Of a stretch of DNA of 64,000 nt, positions 10,001-21,899 are shown one piece after another. A model generated the notes under the pieces. It did no database searches, had not been told where the DNA came from, and saw only the letters and a program-made list of their open reading frames with translations. The DNA lies in contig OX359247.1 of the NCBI GenBank assembly GCA_947179485.1, positions 52,239,131 through 52,303,130 of the forward strand, given 5' to 3'. The DNA comes from Allacma fusca (taxonomy: Eukaryota; Arthropoda; Collembola; Symphypleona; Sminthuridae). Numbering within the stretch: the first letter of the stretch is position 1; the number at the start of each line of letters is the position of its first letter. Both the position numbers and the translations under genes were made by a program.

Positions 10001-13000
10001 CCAAATTGCAGTTTCAAATTGCAGTTTCAAATTGCAGTTTCAAATTGCAGTTTCAAATTGCAGTTTCAAATTGCAGTTTCAAATTGCAGTTTCAAATTGC
10101 AGTTTCAAATTGCAGTTTCAAATTGCAGTTTCAAATTGCAGTTTCAAATTGCAGTTTCAAATTGCAGTTTCGCATTGCAGTTTCAAATTGCAGTTTCAAA
10201 TTGCAGTTTCAAATTGCAGTTTCAAATTGCAGTTTCAAATTGCAGTTTCAAATTGCAGTTTCAAATTGCAGTTTCGCATTGCAGTTTCAAATTGCAGTTT
10301 CAAATTGCAGTTTCAAATTGCAGTTTCAAATTGCAGTTTCAAATTGCAGTTTCAAATTGCAGTTTCGCATTGCAGTTTCAAATTGCAGTTTCAAATTGCA
10401 GTTTCAAATTGCAGTTTCGCATTGCAGTTTCAAATTGCAGTTTCAAATTGCAGTTTCAAATTGCAGTTTCGCATTGCAGTTTCAAATTGCAGTTTCAAAT
10501 TGCAATTTCAAATTGCAGTTTCAAATTGCAGTTTCAAATTGCAGTTTCAAATTGCAGTTTCAAATTGCAGTTTCAAATTGCAGTTTCAAATTGCAGTTTC
10601 AAATTGCAGTTTCAAATTGCAGTTTCAAATTGCAGTTTCAAATTGCAGTTTCAAATTGCAGTTTCAAATTGCAGTTTCAAATTGCAGTTTCAAATTGCAG
10701 TTTCAAATTGCAGTTCCAAATTGCAGTTTCAAATTGCAGTTTCAAATTGCAGTTTCAAATTGCAGTTTCAAATTGCAGTTTCAAATTGCAGTTTCAAATT
10801 GCAGTTTCGCATGGCAGTTTCAAATTGCAGTTTCAAATTGCAGTTTCGCATTGCAATTTCAAATTGCAGTTTCAAATTGCAGTTTCAAATTGCAGTTTCA
10901 AATTGCAGTTTCAAATTGCAGTTTCAAATTGCAGTTTCAAATTGCAGTTTCAAATTGCAGTTTCAAATTGCAGTTTCAAATTGCAGTTTCAAATTGCAGT
11001 TTCAAATTGCAGTTTCAAATTGCAGTTTCAAATTGCAGTTTCAAATTGCAGTTTCGCATTGCAGTTTCAAATTGCAGTTTCAAATTGCAGTTTCAAATTG
11101 CAGTTTCAAATTGCAGTTTCAAATTGCAGTTTCAAATTGCAGTTTCAAATTGCAGTTTCGCATTGCAGTTTCAAATTGCAGTTTCAAATTGCAATTTCAA
11201 ATTGCAGTTTCAAATTGCAGTTTCAAATTGCAGTTTCAAATTGCAGTTTCAAATTGCAGTTTCAAATTGCAGTTTCAAATTGCAGTTTCAAATTGCAGTT
11301 TCAAATTGCAGTTTCGCATTGCAGTTTCGCATTGCAGTTTCAAATTGCAGTTTCAAATTGCAGTTTCAAATAGCAGTTTCAAATTGCAGTTTCAAATTGC
11401 AGTTTCAAATTGCAGTTTCAAATTGCAGTTTCGCATTGCAGTTTCAAATTGCAGTTTCAAATTGCAGTTTCAAATTGCAGTTTCAAATTGCAGTTTCAAA
11501 TTGCAGTTTCAAATTGCAGTTTCAAATTGCAGTTTCAAATTGCAGTTTCAAATTGCAGTTTCAAATTGCAGTTTCAAATTGCAGTTTCGCATTGCAGTTT
11601 CAAATTGCAGTTTCAAATTGCAGTTTCAAATTGCAATTTCAAATTGCAGTTTCGCATTGCAGTTTCAAATTGCAGTTTCAAATTGCAGTTTCAAATTGCA
11701 GTTTCAAATTGCAGTTTCAAATTGCAGTTTCAAATTGCAGTTTCAAATTGCAGTTTCAAATTGCAGTTTCAAATTGCAGTTTCAAATTGCAGTTTCAAAT
11801 TGTGTTTTCAAATTGCAGTTTCAAATTGCAGTTTCAAATTGCAGTTTCAAATTGCAGTTTCAAATTGCAGTTTCAAATTGCAGTTTCAAATTGCAGTTTC
11901 GCATTGCAGTTTCAAATTGCAGTTTCAAATTGCAGTTTCAAATTGCAGTTTCAAATTGCAGTTTCAAATTGCAGTTTCAAATTGCAGTTTCAAATTGCAG
12001 TTTCGCATTGCAGTTTCAAATTGCAGTTTCAAATTGCAGTTTCAAATTGCAGTTTCAAATTGCAGTTTCAAATTGCAGTTTCAAATTGCAGTTTCGCATT
12101 GCAGTTTCAAATTGCAGTTTCAAATTGCAGTTTCAAATTGCAGTTTCGCATTGCAGTTTCAAATTGCAGTTTCAAATTGCAGTTTCAAATTGCAGTTTCG
12201 CATTGCAGTTTCAAATTGCAGTTTCAAATTGCAATTTCAAATTGCAGTTTCAAATTGCAGTTATAAATTGCAGTTTCAAATTGCAGTTTCAAATTGCAGT
12301 TTCAAATTGCAGTTTCAAATTGCAGTCTCAAATTGCAGTTTCAAATTGCAGTTTCAAATTGCAGTTTCAAATTGCAGTTTGAATTGCAGTTTCGCATTGC
12401 AATTTCAAATTGCAGTTTCAAATTGCAGTTTCAAATTGCAGTTATAAATTGCAGTTTCAAATTGCAGTTTCAAATTGCAGTTTCAAATTGCAGTTTCAAA
12501 TTGCAGTTTCAAATTGCAGTTTCAAATTGCAGTTTCAAATTGCAGTTTCAAATTGCAGTTTCAAATTGCAGTTTCAAATTGCAGTTTCAAATTGCAGTTT
12601 CAAATTGCAGTTTCAAATTGCAGTTTCAAATTGCAGTTTCAAATTGCAGTTTCAAATTGCAATTTCAAATTGCAGTTTCAAATTGCAGTTCAAATTGCAG
12701 TTTCGCATTGCAGTTTCAAATTGCAGTTTCAAATTGCAGTTTCAAATTGCAGTTTCAAATTGCAGTTTCAAATTGCAGTTTCAAATAGCAGTTTCAAATT
12801 GCAGTTTCAAATTGCAGTTTCAAATTGCAGTTTCAAATTGCAGTTTCAAATTGCAGTTTCAAATTGCAGTTTCGCATTGCAGTTTCAAATTGCAGTTTCA
12901 AATTGCAGTTTCGCATTGCAGTTTCAAATTGCAGTTATAAATTGCAGTTTCAAATTGCAGTTTCAAATTGCAGTTTCAAATTGCAGTTTCAAATTGCAGT
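7040..13000 (+). repeat. Second gcat domain with repeated composite blocks
   Basis: The three-gcat cassette returns near 8196-8333, 10367-10504 and 12097-12232, and a two-gcat form lies near 7559-7645. The gttcc / gcatggc / gcattgcaattt composite recurs near 8543 and 10712. cgtttt units are present at about 7449-7490 and 9632-9671. Two 12-bp units break the register: gtttgaattgca at 12377 and one lacking a T near 12689. The first tgtttt unit of the window is at about 11811. Confidence 0.75.
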
Positions 13001-13518
13001 TTCAAATTGCAGTTTCAAATTGCAGTTTCAAATTGCAGTTTCAAATTGCAATTTCAAATTGCAGTTTCGCATTGCAGTTTCAAATTGCAGTTTCAAATTG
13101 CAGTTTCAAATTGCAGTTTCAAATTGCAGTTTCAAATTGCAGTTTCAAATTGCAGTTTCAAATTGCAGTTTCAAATTGCAGTTTCAAATTGCAGTTTCAA
13201 ATTGCAGTTTCAAATTGCAGTTTCAAATTGCAGTTTCAAATTGCAGTTTCAAATTGCAGTTTCAAATTGCAGTTTCAAATTGCAGTTTCAAATTGCAGTT
13301 TCAAATTGCAGTTTCAAATTGCAGTTTCAAATTGCAGTTTCGCATTGCAATTTCAAATTGCAGTTTCAAATTGCAGTTTCAAATTGCAGTTTCAAATTGC
13401 AGTTTCAAATTGCAGTTTCAAATTGCAGTTTCAAATTGCAGTTTCAAATTGCAGTTTCAAATTGCAGTTTCAAATTGCAGTTTCAAATTGCAGTTTCAAA
13501 TTGCAGTTTCAAATTGCA

Positions 13519-14250
13519 GTTTGAATTGCAGTTTCGCATTGCAATTTCAAATTGCAGTTTCAAATTGCAGTTTCAAATTGCAGTTATAAATTGCAGTTTC
13601 AAATTGCAGTTTCAAATTGCAGTTTCAAATTGCAGTTTCAAATTGCAGTTTCAAATTGCAGTTTCAAATTGCAGTTTCAAATTGCAGTTTCAAATTGCAG
13701 TTTCAAATTGCAGTTTCAAATTGCAGTTTAAAATTGCAGTTTCAAATTGCAGTTTCAAATTGCAGTTTCAAATTGCAGTTTCAAATTGCAGTTTCGCATT
13801 GCAGTTTCAAATTGCAGTTTCAAATTGCAGTTTCGTATTGCAGTTTCAAATTGCAGTTTCAAATTGAAGTTTCGCATGGCAGTTTCAAATTGCAGTTTCA
13901 AATTGCAGTTTCGCATTGCAATTTTAAATTGCAGTTTCAAATTGCAGTTTCAAATTGCAGTTATAAATTGCAGTTTCAAATTGCAGTTTCAAATTGCAGT
14001 TTCAAATTCCAGTTTCAAATTGCAGTTTCAAATTGCAGTTTCAAATTGCAGTTTCAAATTGCAGTTTCAAATTGCGTTTTCAAATTGCAGTTTCAAATTG
14101 CAGTTTCAAATTGCAGTTTCAAATTGCAGTTTCAAATTGCAGTTTCAAATTGCAGTTTCAAATTGCAGTTTTAAATTGCAGTTTCAAATTGCAGTTTCAA
14201 ATTGCAGTTTCAAATTGCAGTTTCAAATTGCGTTTTTAAATTGCAATTTC
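13519..14250 (+). repeat. Segmental duplication, copy 1
   Basis: Rare markers run in the same order here and in 18275-18995: the 12-bp unit gtttgaattgca (13519 and 18275), gttata (13583 and 18339), cgtattg and a gaagtttcgcatggc unit (about 13833-13875), gcaatttta (about 13920), aaattccag (about 14008), and gcgtttt just before gcaattt (14231 and 18974). The offset is 4756 bp at the left and 4743 bp at the right, so one unit was gained or lost. Part of the block, the cgtattg to gcaatttta stretch, has a third copy at about 21000-21150. Confidence 0.8.
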
Positions 14251-17200
14251 AAATTGCAGTTTCAAATTGCAGTTTCAAATTGCAGTTTCAAATTGCAGTT
14301 TCAAATTGCAGTTTCAAATTGCAGTTTCAAATTGCAGTTTCAAATTGCAGTTTCAAATTGCAGTTTCAAATTGCAGTTTCAAATTGCAGTTTCAAATTGC
14401 AGTTTCAAATTGCAGTTTCAAATAGCAGTTTCAAATTGCAGTTTCAAATTGCAGTTTCAAATTGCAGTTTCAAATTGCAGTTTCGCATTGCAGTTTCAAA
14501 TTGCAGTTTCAAATTGCAGTTTCGCATTGCAGTTTCAAATTGCAGTTATAAATTGCAGTTTCAAATTGCAGTTTCAAATTGCAGTTTCAAATTGCAGTTT
14601 CAAATTGCAGTTTCAAATTGCAGTTTCAAATTGCAGTTTCAAATTGCAGTTTCAAATTGCAGTTTCAAATTGCAGTTTCAAATTGCAGTTTCAAATTGCA
14701 GTTTCAAATTGCAGTTTCAAATTGCAGTTTCAAATTGCAGTTTCAAATTGCAGTTTCAAATTGCAGTTTCAAATTGCAGTTTCAAATTGCAGTTTCAAAT
14801 TGCAGTTTCAAATTGCAGTTTCAAATTGCAGTTTCAAATTGCAGTTTCAAATTGCAGTTTCAAATTGCAGTTTCAAATTGCAGTTTCAAATTGCAGTTTC
14901 AAATTGCGTTTTCAAATTGCAGTTTCAAATTGCAGTTTCAAATTGCGTTTTCAAATTGCAGTTTCAAATTGCAGTTTCAAATTGCAGTTTCAAATTGCAG
15001 TTTCGCATGGCAGTTTCAAATTGCAGTTTCAAATTGCAGTTTCGCATTGCAATTTCAAATTGCAGTTTCAAATTGCAGTTTCAAATTGCAGTTTCAAATT
15101 GCAGTTTCAAATTGCAGTTTCAAATTGCAGTTTCAAATTGCAGTTTCAAATTGCAGTTTCAAATTGCAGTTTCAAATTGCAGTTTCAAATTGCAGTTTCA
15201 AATTGCAGTTTCAAATTGCAGTTTCAAATTGCAGTTTCAAATTGCAGTTTCAAATTGCAGTTTCAAATTGCAGTTTCAAATTGCAGTTATAAATTGCAGT
15301 TTCAAATTGCAGTTTCAAATTGCAGTTTCAAATTGCAGTTTCAAATTGCAGTTTCAAATTGCAGTTTCAAATTGCAGTTTCAAATTGCAGTTTCAAATTG
15401 CAGTTTCAAATTGCAGTTTCAAATTGCAGTTTCAAATTGCAGTTTCAAATTGCAGTTTCAAATTGCAGTTTCAAATTGTGTTTTCAAATTGCAGTTTCAA
15501 ATTGCAGTTTCAAATTGCAGTTTCAAATTGCAGTTTCAAATTGCAGTTTCAAATTGCAGTTTCAAATTGCAGTTTCAAATTGCAGTTTCAAATTGCAGTT
15601 TCAAATTGCAGTTTCAAATTGCAGTTTCGCATTGCAGTTTCAAATTGCAGTTTCAAATTGCAGTTTCAAATTGCAGTTTCAAATTGCAGTTTCAAATTGC
15701 AGTTTCAAATTGCAGTTTCAAATTGCAGTTTCAAATTGCAGTTTCAAATTGCAGTTTCAAATTGCAGTTTCAAATTGCAGTTTCAAATTGCAGTTTGAAT
15801 TGCAGTTTCGCATTGCAATTTCAAATTGCAGTTTCAAATTGCAGTTTCAAATTGCAGTTTCAAATTGCAGTTTCGCATTGCAGTTTCAAATTGCAGTTTC
15901 AAATTGCAGTTTCAAATTGCAGTTTCGCATTGCAGTTTCAAATTGCAGTTTCAAATTGCAATTTCAAATTGCAGTTTCAAATTGCAGTTTCAAATTGCAG
16001 TTTCAAATTGCAGTTTCAAATTGCAGTTTCAAATTGCAGTTTCAAATTGCAGTTTCAAATTGCAGTTTCGCATTGCAGTTTCAAATAGCAGTTTCAAATT
16101 GCAGTTTCAAATTGCAGTTTCAAATTGCAGTTTCAAATTGCAGTTTCAAATTGCAGTTTCGCATTGCAGTTTCAAATTGCAGTTTCAAATTGCAGTTTCA
16201 AATTGCAGTTTCAAATTGCAGTTTCAAATTGCAGTTTCAAATTGCAGTTTCAAATTGCAGTTTCAAATTGCAGTTTCGCATTGCAGTTTCAAATAGCAGT
16301 TTCAAATAGCAGTTTCAAATTGCAGTTTCAAATTGCAGTTTCAAATTGCAGTTTCGCATTGCAGTTTCAAATTGCAGTTTCAAATTGCAGTTTCAAATTG
16401 CAGTTTCGCATTGCAGTTTCAAATTGCAGTTTCAAATTGCAGTTTCAAATTGCAGTTTCAAATTGCAGTTTTAAATTGCAGTTTCAAATTGCAGTTTCAA
16501 ATTGCAGTTTCGCATTGCAGTTTCAAATTGCAGTTTCAAATTGCAGTTTCAAATTGTAATTTCAAATTGCAGTTTCGCATTGCAGTTTCAAATTGCAGTT
16601 TCAAATTGCAGTTTCAAATTGCAGTTTCAAATTGCAGTTTCAAATTGCAGTTTCAAATTGCAGTTTCAAACTGCAGTTTCAAATTGCAGTTTCAAATTGC
16701 AGTTTCAAATTGTGTTTTCAAATTGCAGTTTCAAATTGCAGTTTCAAATTGCAGTTTCAAATTGCAGTTTCAAATTGCAGTTTCAAATTGCAGTTTCAAA
16801 TTGCAGTTTCAAATTGCAGTTTCAAATTGCAGTTTCAAATTGCAGTTTCGCATTGCAGTTTCAAATTGCAGTTTCAAATTGCAGTTTCAAATTGCAGTTT
16901 CAAAATGCAGTTTCAAATTGCAGTTTCAAATTGCAGTTTCAAATTGCAGTTTCGCATTGCAGTTTCAAATTGCAGTTTCGCATTGCAGTTTCAAATTGCA
17001 GTTTCAAATTGCAGTTTCAAATTGCAGTTTCAAATTGCAGTTTCAAATTGCAGTTTCAAATTGCAGTTTCAAATTGCAGTTTCGCATTGCAGTTTCAAAT
17101 TGCAGTTTTAAATTGCAGTTTCAAATTGCAGTTTCGCATTGCAGTTTCAAATTGCAGTTTCAAATTGCAGTTTCAAATTGCAGTTTCGCATTGCAGTTTC

Positions 17201-18274
17201 AAATTGCAGTTTCAAATTGCAATTTCAAATTGCAGTTTCAAATTGCAGTTTCAAATTGCAGTTTCGCATTGCAGTTTCAAATTGCAGTTTCAAATTGCAG
17301 TTTCAAATAGCAGTTTCAAATAGCAGTTTCAAATTGCAGTTTCAAATTGCAGTTTCAAATTGCAGTTTCAAATTGCAGTTTCGCATTGCAGTTTCAAATT
17401 GCAGTTTCAAATTGCAGTTTCAAATTGCAGTTTCGCATTGCAGTTTCAAATTGCAGTTTCAAATTGCAGTTTCAAATTGCAGTTACGCATTGCAGTTTCA
17501 AATTGCAGTTTCAAATTGCAGTTTCAAATTGCAGTTTCGCATTGCAGTTTCAAATTGCAGTTTCAAATTGCAGTTTCAAATTGCAATTTCAAATTGCAGT
17601 TTCGCATTGCAGTTTCAAATTGCAGTTTCAAATTGCAGTTTCAAATTGCAGTTTCAAATTGCAGTTTCAAATTGCAGTTTCAAATTGCAGTTTCAAATTG
17701 CAGTTTCAAATTGCAGTTTCAAATTGCAGTTTCAAATTGCAGTTTCAAATTGCAGTTTCAAATTGCAGTTTCAAATTGCAGTTTCAAATTGCAGTTTCAA
17801 ATTGCAGTTTCAAATTGCAGTTTCAAATTGCAGTTTCAAATTGCAGTTTCAAATTGCAGTTTCAAATTGCAGTTTCAAATTGCAGTTTCAAATTGCAGTT
17901 TCAAATTGCAGTTTCAAATTGCAGTTATAAATTGCAGTTTCAAATTGCAGTTTCAAATTGCAGTTTCAAATTGCAGTTTCAAATTGCAGTTTCAAATTGC
18001 AGTTTCAAATTGCAGTTTCAAATTGCAGTTTCAAATTGCAGTTTCAAATTGCAGTTTCAAATTGCAGTTTCGCATTGCAATTTCAAATTGCAGTTTCAAA
18101 TTGCAGTTTCAAATTGCAGTTATAAATTGCAGTTTCAAATTGCAGTTTCAAATTGCAGTTTCAAATTGCAGTTTCAAATTGCAGTTTCAAATTGCAGTTT
18201 CAAATTGCAGTTTCAAATTGCAGTTTCAAATTGCAGTTTCAAATTGCAGTTTCAAATTGCAGTTTCAAATTGCA

Positions 18275-18995
18275 GTTTGAATTGCAGTTTCGCATTGCAA
18301 TTTCAAATTGCAGTTTCAAATTGCAGTTTCAAATTGCAGTTATAAATTGCAGTTTCAAATTGCAGTTTCAAATCGCAGTTTCAAATTGAAGTTTCAAATT
18401 GCAGTTTCAAATTGCAGTTTCAAATTGCAGTTTCAAATTGCAGTTTCAAATTGCAGTTTCAAATTGCAGTTTCAAATTGCAGTTTCAAATTGCAGTTTCA
18501 AATTGCAGTTTCAAATTGCAGTTTCAAATTGCAGTTTCGCATTGCAGTTTCAAATTGCAGTTTCAAATTGCAGTTTCGTATTGCAGTTTCAAATTGCAGT
18601 TTCAAATTGAAGTTTCGCATGGCAGTTTCAAATTGCAGTTTCAAATTGCAGTTTCGCATTGCAATTTTAAATTGCAGTTTCAAATTGCAGTTTCAAATTG
18701 CAGTTATAAATTGCAGTTTCAAATTGCAGTTTCAAATTGCAGTTTCAAATTCCAGTTTCAAATTGCAGTTTCAAATTGCAGTTTCAAATTGCAGTTTCAA
18801 ATTGCAGTTTCAAATTGCGTTTTCAAATTGCAGTTTCAAATTGCAGTTTCAAATTGCAGTTTCAAATTGCAGTTTCAAATTGCAGTTTCAAATTGCAGTT
18901 TCAAATTGCAGTTTTAAATTGCAGTTTCAAATTGCAGTTTCAAATTGCAGTTTCAAATTGCAGTTTCAAATTGCGTTTTCAAATTGCAATTTCAA
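18275..18995 (+). repeat. Segmental duplication, copy 2
   Basis: This is the partner of 13519-14250, with the same order of rare variant units. It differs by one unit in length and by point changes such as aaatcgcag and ttgaagttt near 18373-18392. The two copies are separated by unrelated variant patterns, so this is not a simple adjacent tandem duplication. Confidence 0.8.
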
Positions 18996-20678
18996 ATTGC
19001 AGTTTCAAATTGCAGTTTCAAATTGCAGTTTCAAATTGCAGTTTCAAATTGCAGTTTCAAATTGCAGTTTCAAATTGTGTTTTCAAATTGCAGTTTCAAA
19101 TTGCAGTTTCAAATTGCAGTTTCAAATTGCAGTTTCAAATTGCAGTTTCAAATTGCAGTTTCAAATTGCAGTTTCAAATTGCAGTTTCAAATTGCAGTTT
19201 CAAATTGCAGTTTCAAATTGCAGTTTCAAATAGCAGTTTCAAATTGCAGTTTAAAATTGTGTTTTCAAATTGCAGTTTCAAATTGCAGTTTCAAATTGCA
19301 GTTTCAAATTGCAGTTTCAAATTGCAGTTTCAAATTGCAGTTTCAAATTGCAGTTTCAAATTGCAGTTTCAAATTGCAGTTTCAAATTGCAGTTTCAAAT
19401 TGCAGTTTCAAATTGCAGTTTCAAATTGCAGTTTCAAATTGCAGTTTCAAATTGCAGTTTCAAATTCCAGTTTCAAATTGCAGTTTCGCATTGCAGTTTC
19501 AAATTGCAGTTTCAAATTGCAGTTTCAAATTGCAGTTTCAAATTGCAGTTTCAAATAGCAGTTTCAAATTGCAGTTTCAAATTGCAGTTTCAATTTGCAG
19601 TTTCAAATTGCAGTTTCAAATTGCAGTTTCAAATTGCAGTTTCGCATTGCAGTTTCAAATTGCAGTTTCAAATTGCAGTTTCGCATTGCAGTTTCAAATT
19701 GCAGTTATAAATTGCAGTTTCAAATTGCAGTTTCAAATTGCAGTTTCAAATTGCAGTTTCAAATTGCAGTTTCAAATTGCAGTTTCAAATTGCAGTTTTA
19801 AATTGCAGTTTCAAATTGCAGTTTCAAATTGCAGTTTCAAATTGCAGTTTCAAATTGCGTTTTCAAATTGCAATTTCAAATTGCAGTTTCAAATTGCAGT
19901 TTCAAATTGCAGTTTCAAATTGCAGTTTCAAATTGCAGTTTCAAATTGCAGTTTCAAATTGTGTTTTCAAATTGCAGTTTCAAATTGCAGTTTCAAATTG
20001 CAGTTTCAAATTGCAGTTTCAAATTGCAGTTTCAAATTGCAGTTTCAAATTGCAGTTTCAAATTGCAGTTTCAAATTGCAGTTTCAAATTGCAGTTTCAA
20101 ATTGCAGTTTCAAATAGCAGTTTCAAATTGCAGTTTAAAATTGTGTTTTCAAATTGCAGTTTCAAATTGCAGTTTCAAATTGCAGTTTCAAATTGCAGTT
20201 TCAAATTGCAGTTTCAAATTGCAGTTTCAAATTGCAGTTTCAAATTGCAGTTTCAAATTGCAGTTTCAAATTGCAGTTTCAAATTGCAGTTTCAAATTGC
20301 AGTTTCAAATTGCAGTTTCAAATTGCAGTTTCAAATTGCAGTTTCAAATTCCAGTTTCAAATTGCAGTTTCGCATTGCAGTTTCAAATTGCAGTTTCAAA
20401 TTGCAGTTTCAAATTGCAGTTTCAAATTGCAGTTTCAAATAGCAGTTTCAAATTGCAGTTTCAAATTGCAGTTTCAATTTGCAGTTTCAAATTGCAGTTT
20501 CAAATTGCAGTTTCAAATTGCAGTTTCGCATTGCAGTTTCAAATTGCAGTTTCAAATTGCAGTTTCGCATTGCAGTTTCAAATTGCAGTTATAAATTGCA
20601 GTTTCAAATTGCAGTTTCAAATTGCAGTTTCAAATTGCAGTTTCAAATTGCAGTTTCAAATTGCAGTTTCAAATTGCA
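18911..20678 (+). repeat. 884-bp tandem duplication
   Basis: Two adjacent copies (about 18911-19794 and 19795-20678) share every rare marker at an offset of exactly 884 bp (68 units): gtttta at 18911/19795, gcgtttt then gcaattt at 18974/19858, gtttaaaattgtg near 19250/20134, aaattccag near 19467/20351, gtttcaattt near 19590/20474 and gttata at 19704/20588. I saw no difference between the copies among the markers checked, so the event is recent. Outer limits are approximate because the flanks are the same satellite. Confidence 0.85.
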
Positions 20679-21899
20679 GTTTCAAATTGCAGTTTCAAAT
20701 TGCAGTTTCAAATTGCAGTTTCAAATTGCAGTTTCAAATTGCAGTTTCAAATTGCAGTTTCAAATTGCAGTTTCAAATTGCAGTTTCAAATTGCAGTTTC
20801 AAATTGCGTTTTCAAATTGCAGTTTCAAATTGCAGTTTCAAATTGCGTTTTCAAATTGCAGTTTCAAATTGCAGTTTCAAATTGCAGTTTCAAATTGCAG
20901 TTTCGCATGGCAGTTTCAAATTGCAGTTTCAAATTGCAGTTTCGCATTGCAATTTCAAATTGCAGTTTCAAATTGCAAATTCAAATTGCAGTTTCAAATT
21001 GCAGTTTCGCATTGCAGTTTCAAATTGCAGTTTCAAATTGCAGTTTCGTATTGCAGTTTCAAATTGCAGTTTCAAATTGAAGTTTCGCATGGCAGTTTCA
21101 AATTGCAGTTTCAAATTGCAGTTTCGCATTGCAATTTTAAATTGCAGTTTCAAATTGCAATTTTAAATTGCAGTTTCAAATTGCAGTTTCAAATTGCAGT
21201 TATAAATTGCAGTTTCAAATTGCAGTTTCAAATTGCAGTTTCAAATTGCAGTTTCAAATTGCAGTTTCAAATTGCAGTTTCAAATTGCAGTTTCAAATTG
21301 CAGTTTCAAATTGCAGTTTCAAATTGCAGTTTCAAATTGCAGTTTCAAATTGCAGTTTCAAATTGCAGTTTCAAATTGCAGTTTCAAATTGCAGTTTCAA
21401 ATTGCAGTTTCAAATTGCAGTTTCAAATTGCAGTTTCAAATTGCAGTTTCAAATTGCAGTTTCAAATTGCAGTTTCAAATTGCAGTTTCAAATTGCAGTT
21501 TCAAATTGCAGTTTCAAATTGCAGTTTCAAATTGCAGTTTCAAATTGCAGTTTCAAATTGCAGTTTCAAATTGCAGTTTCAAATTGCAGTTTCAAATTGC
21601 AGTTTGAATTGCAGTTTCGCATTGCAATTTCAAATTGCAGTTTCAAATTGCAGTTTCAAATTGCAGTTATAAATTGCAGTTTCAAATTGCAGTTTCAAAT
21701 TGCAGTTTCAAATTGCAGTTATAAATTGCAGTTTCAAATTGCAGTTTCAAATTGCAGTTTCAAATTGCAGTTTCAAATTGCAGTTTCGCATTGCAGTTTC
21801 AAATTGCAGTTTCAAATTGCAGTTTCAAATTGCAGTTTCGCATTGCAGTTTCAAATTGCAGTTTCAAATTGCAATTTCAAATTGCAGTTTCAAATTGCA

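Noticed and set aside
13755-13940. A 61-residue - strand gene (and its copies at 18498-18683 and 20968-21153)
   Set aside because: It consists entirely of the satellite read in reverse, open only because variant units happen to remove TGA in phase; its copies came with block duplication.
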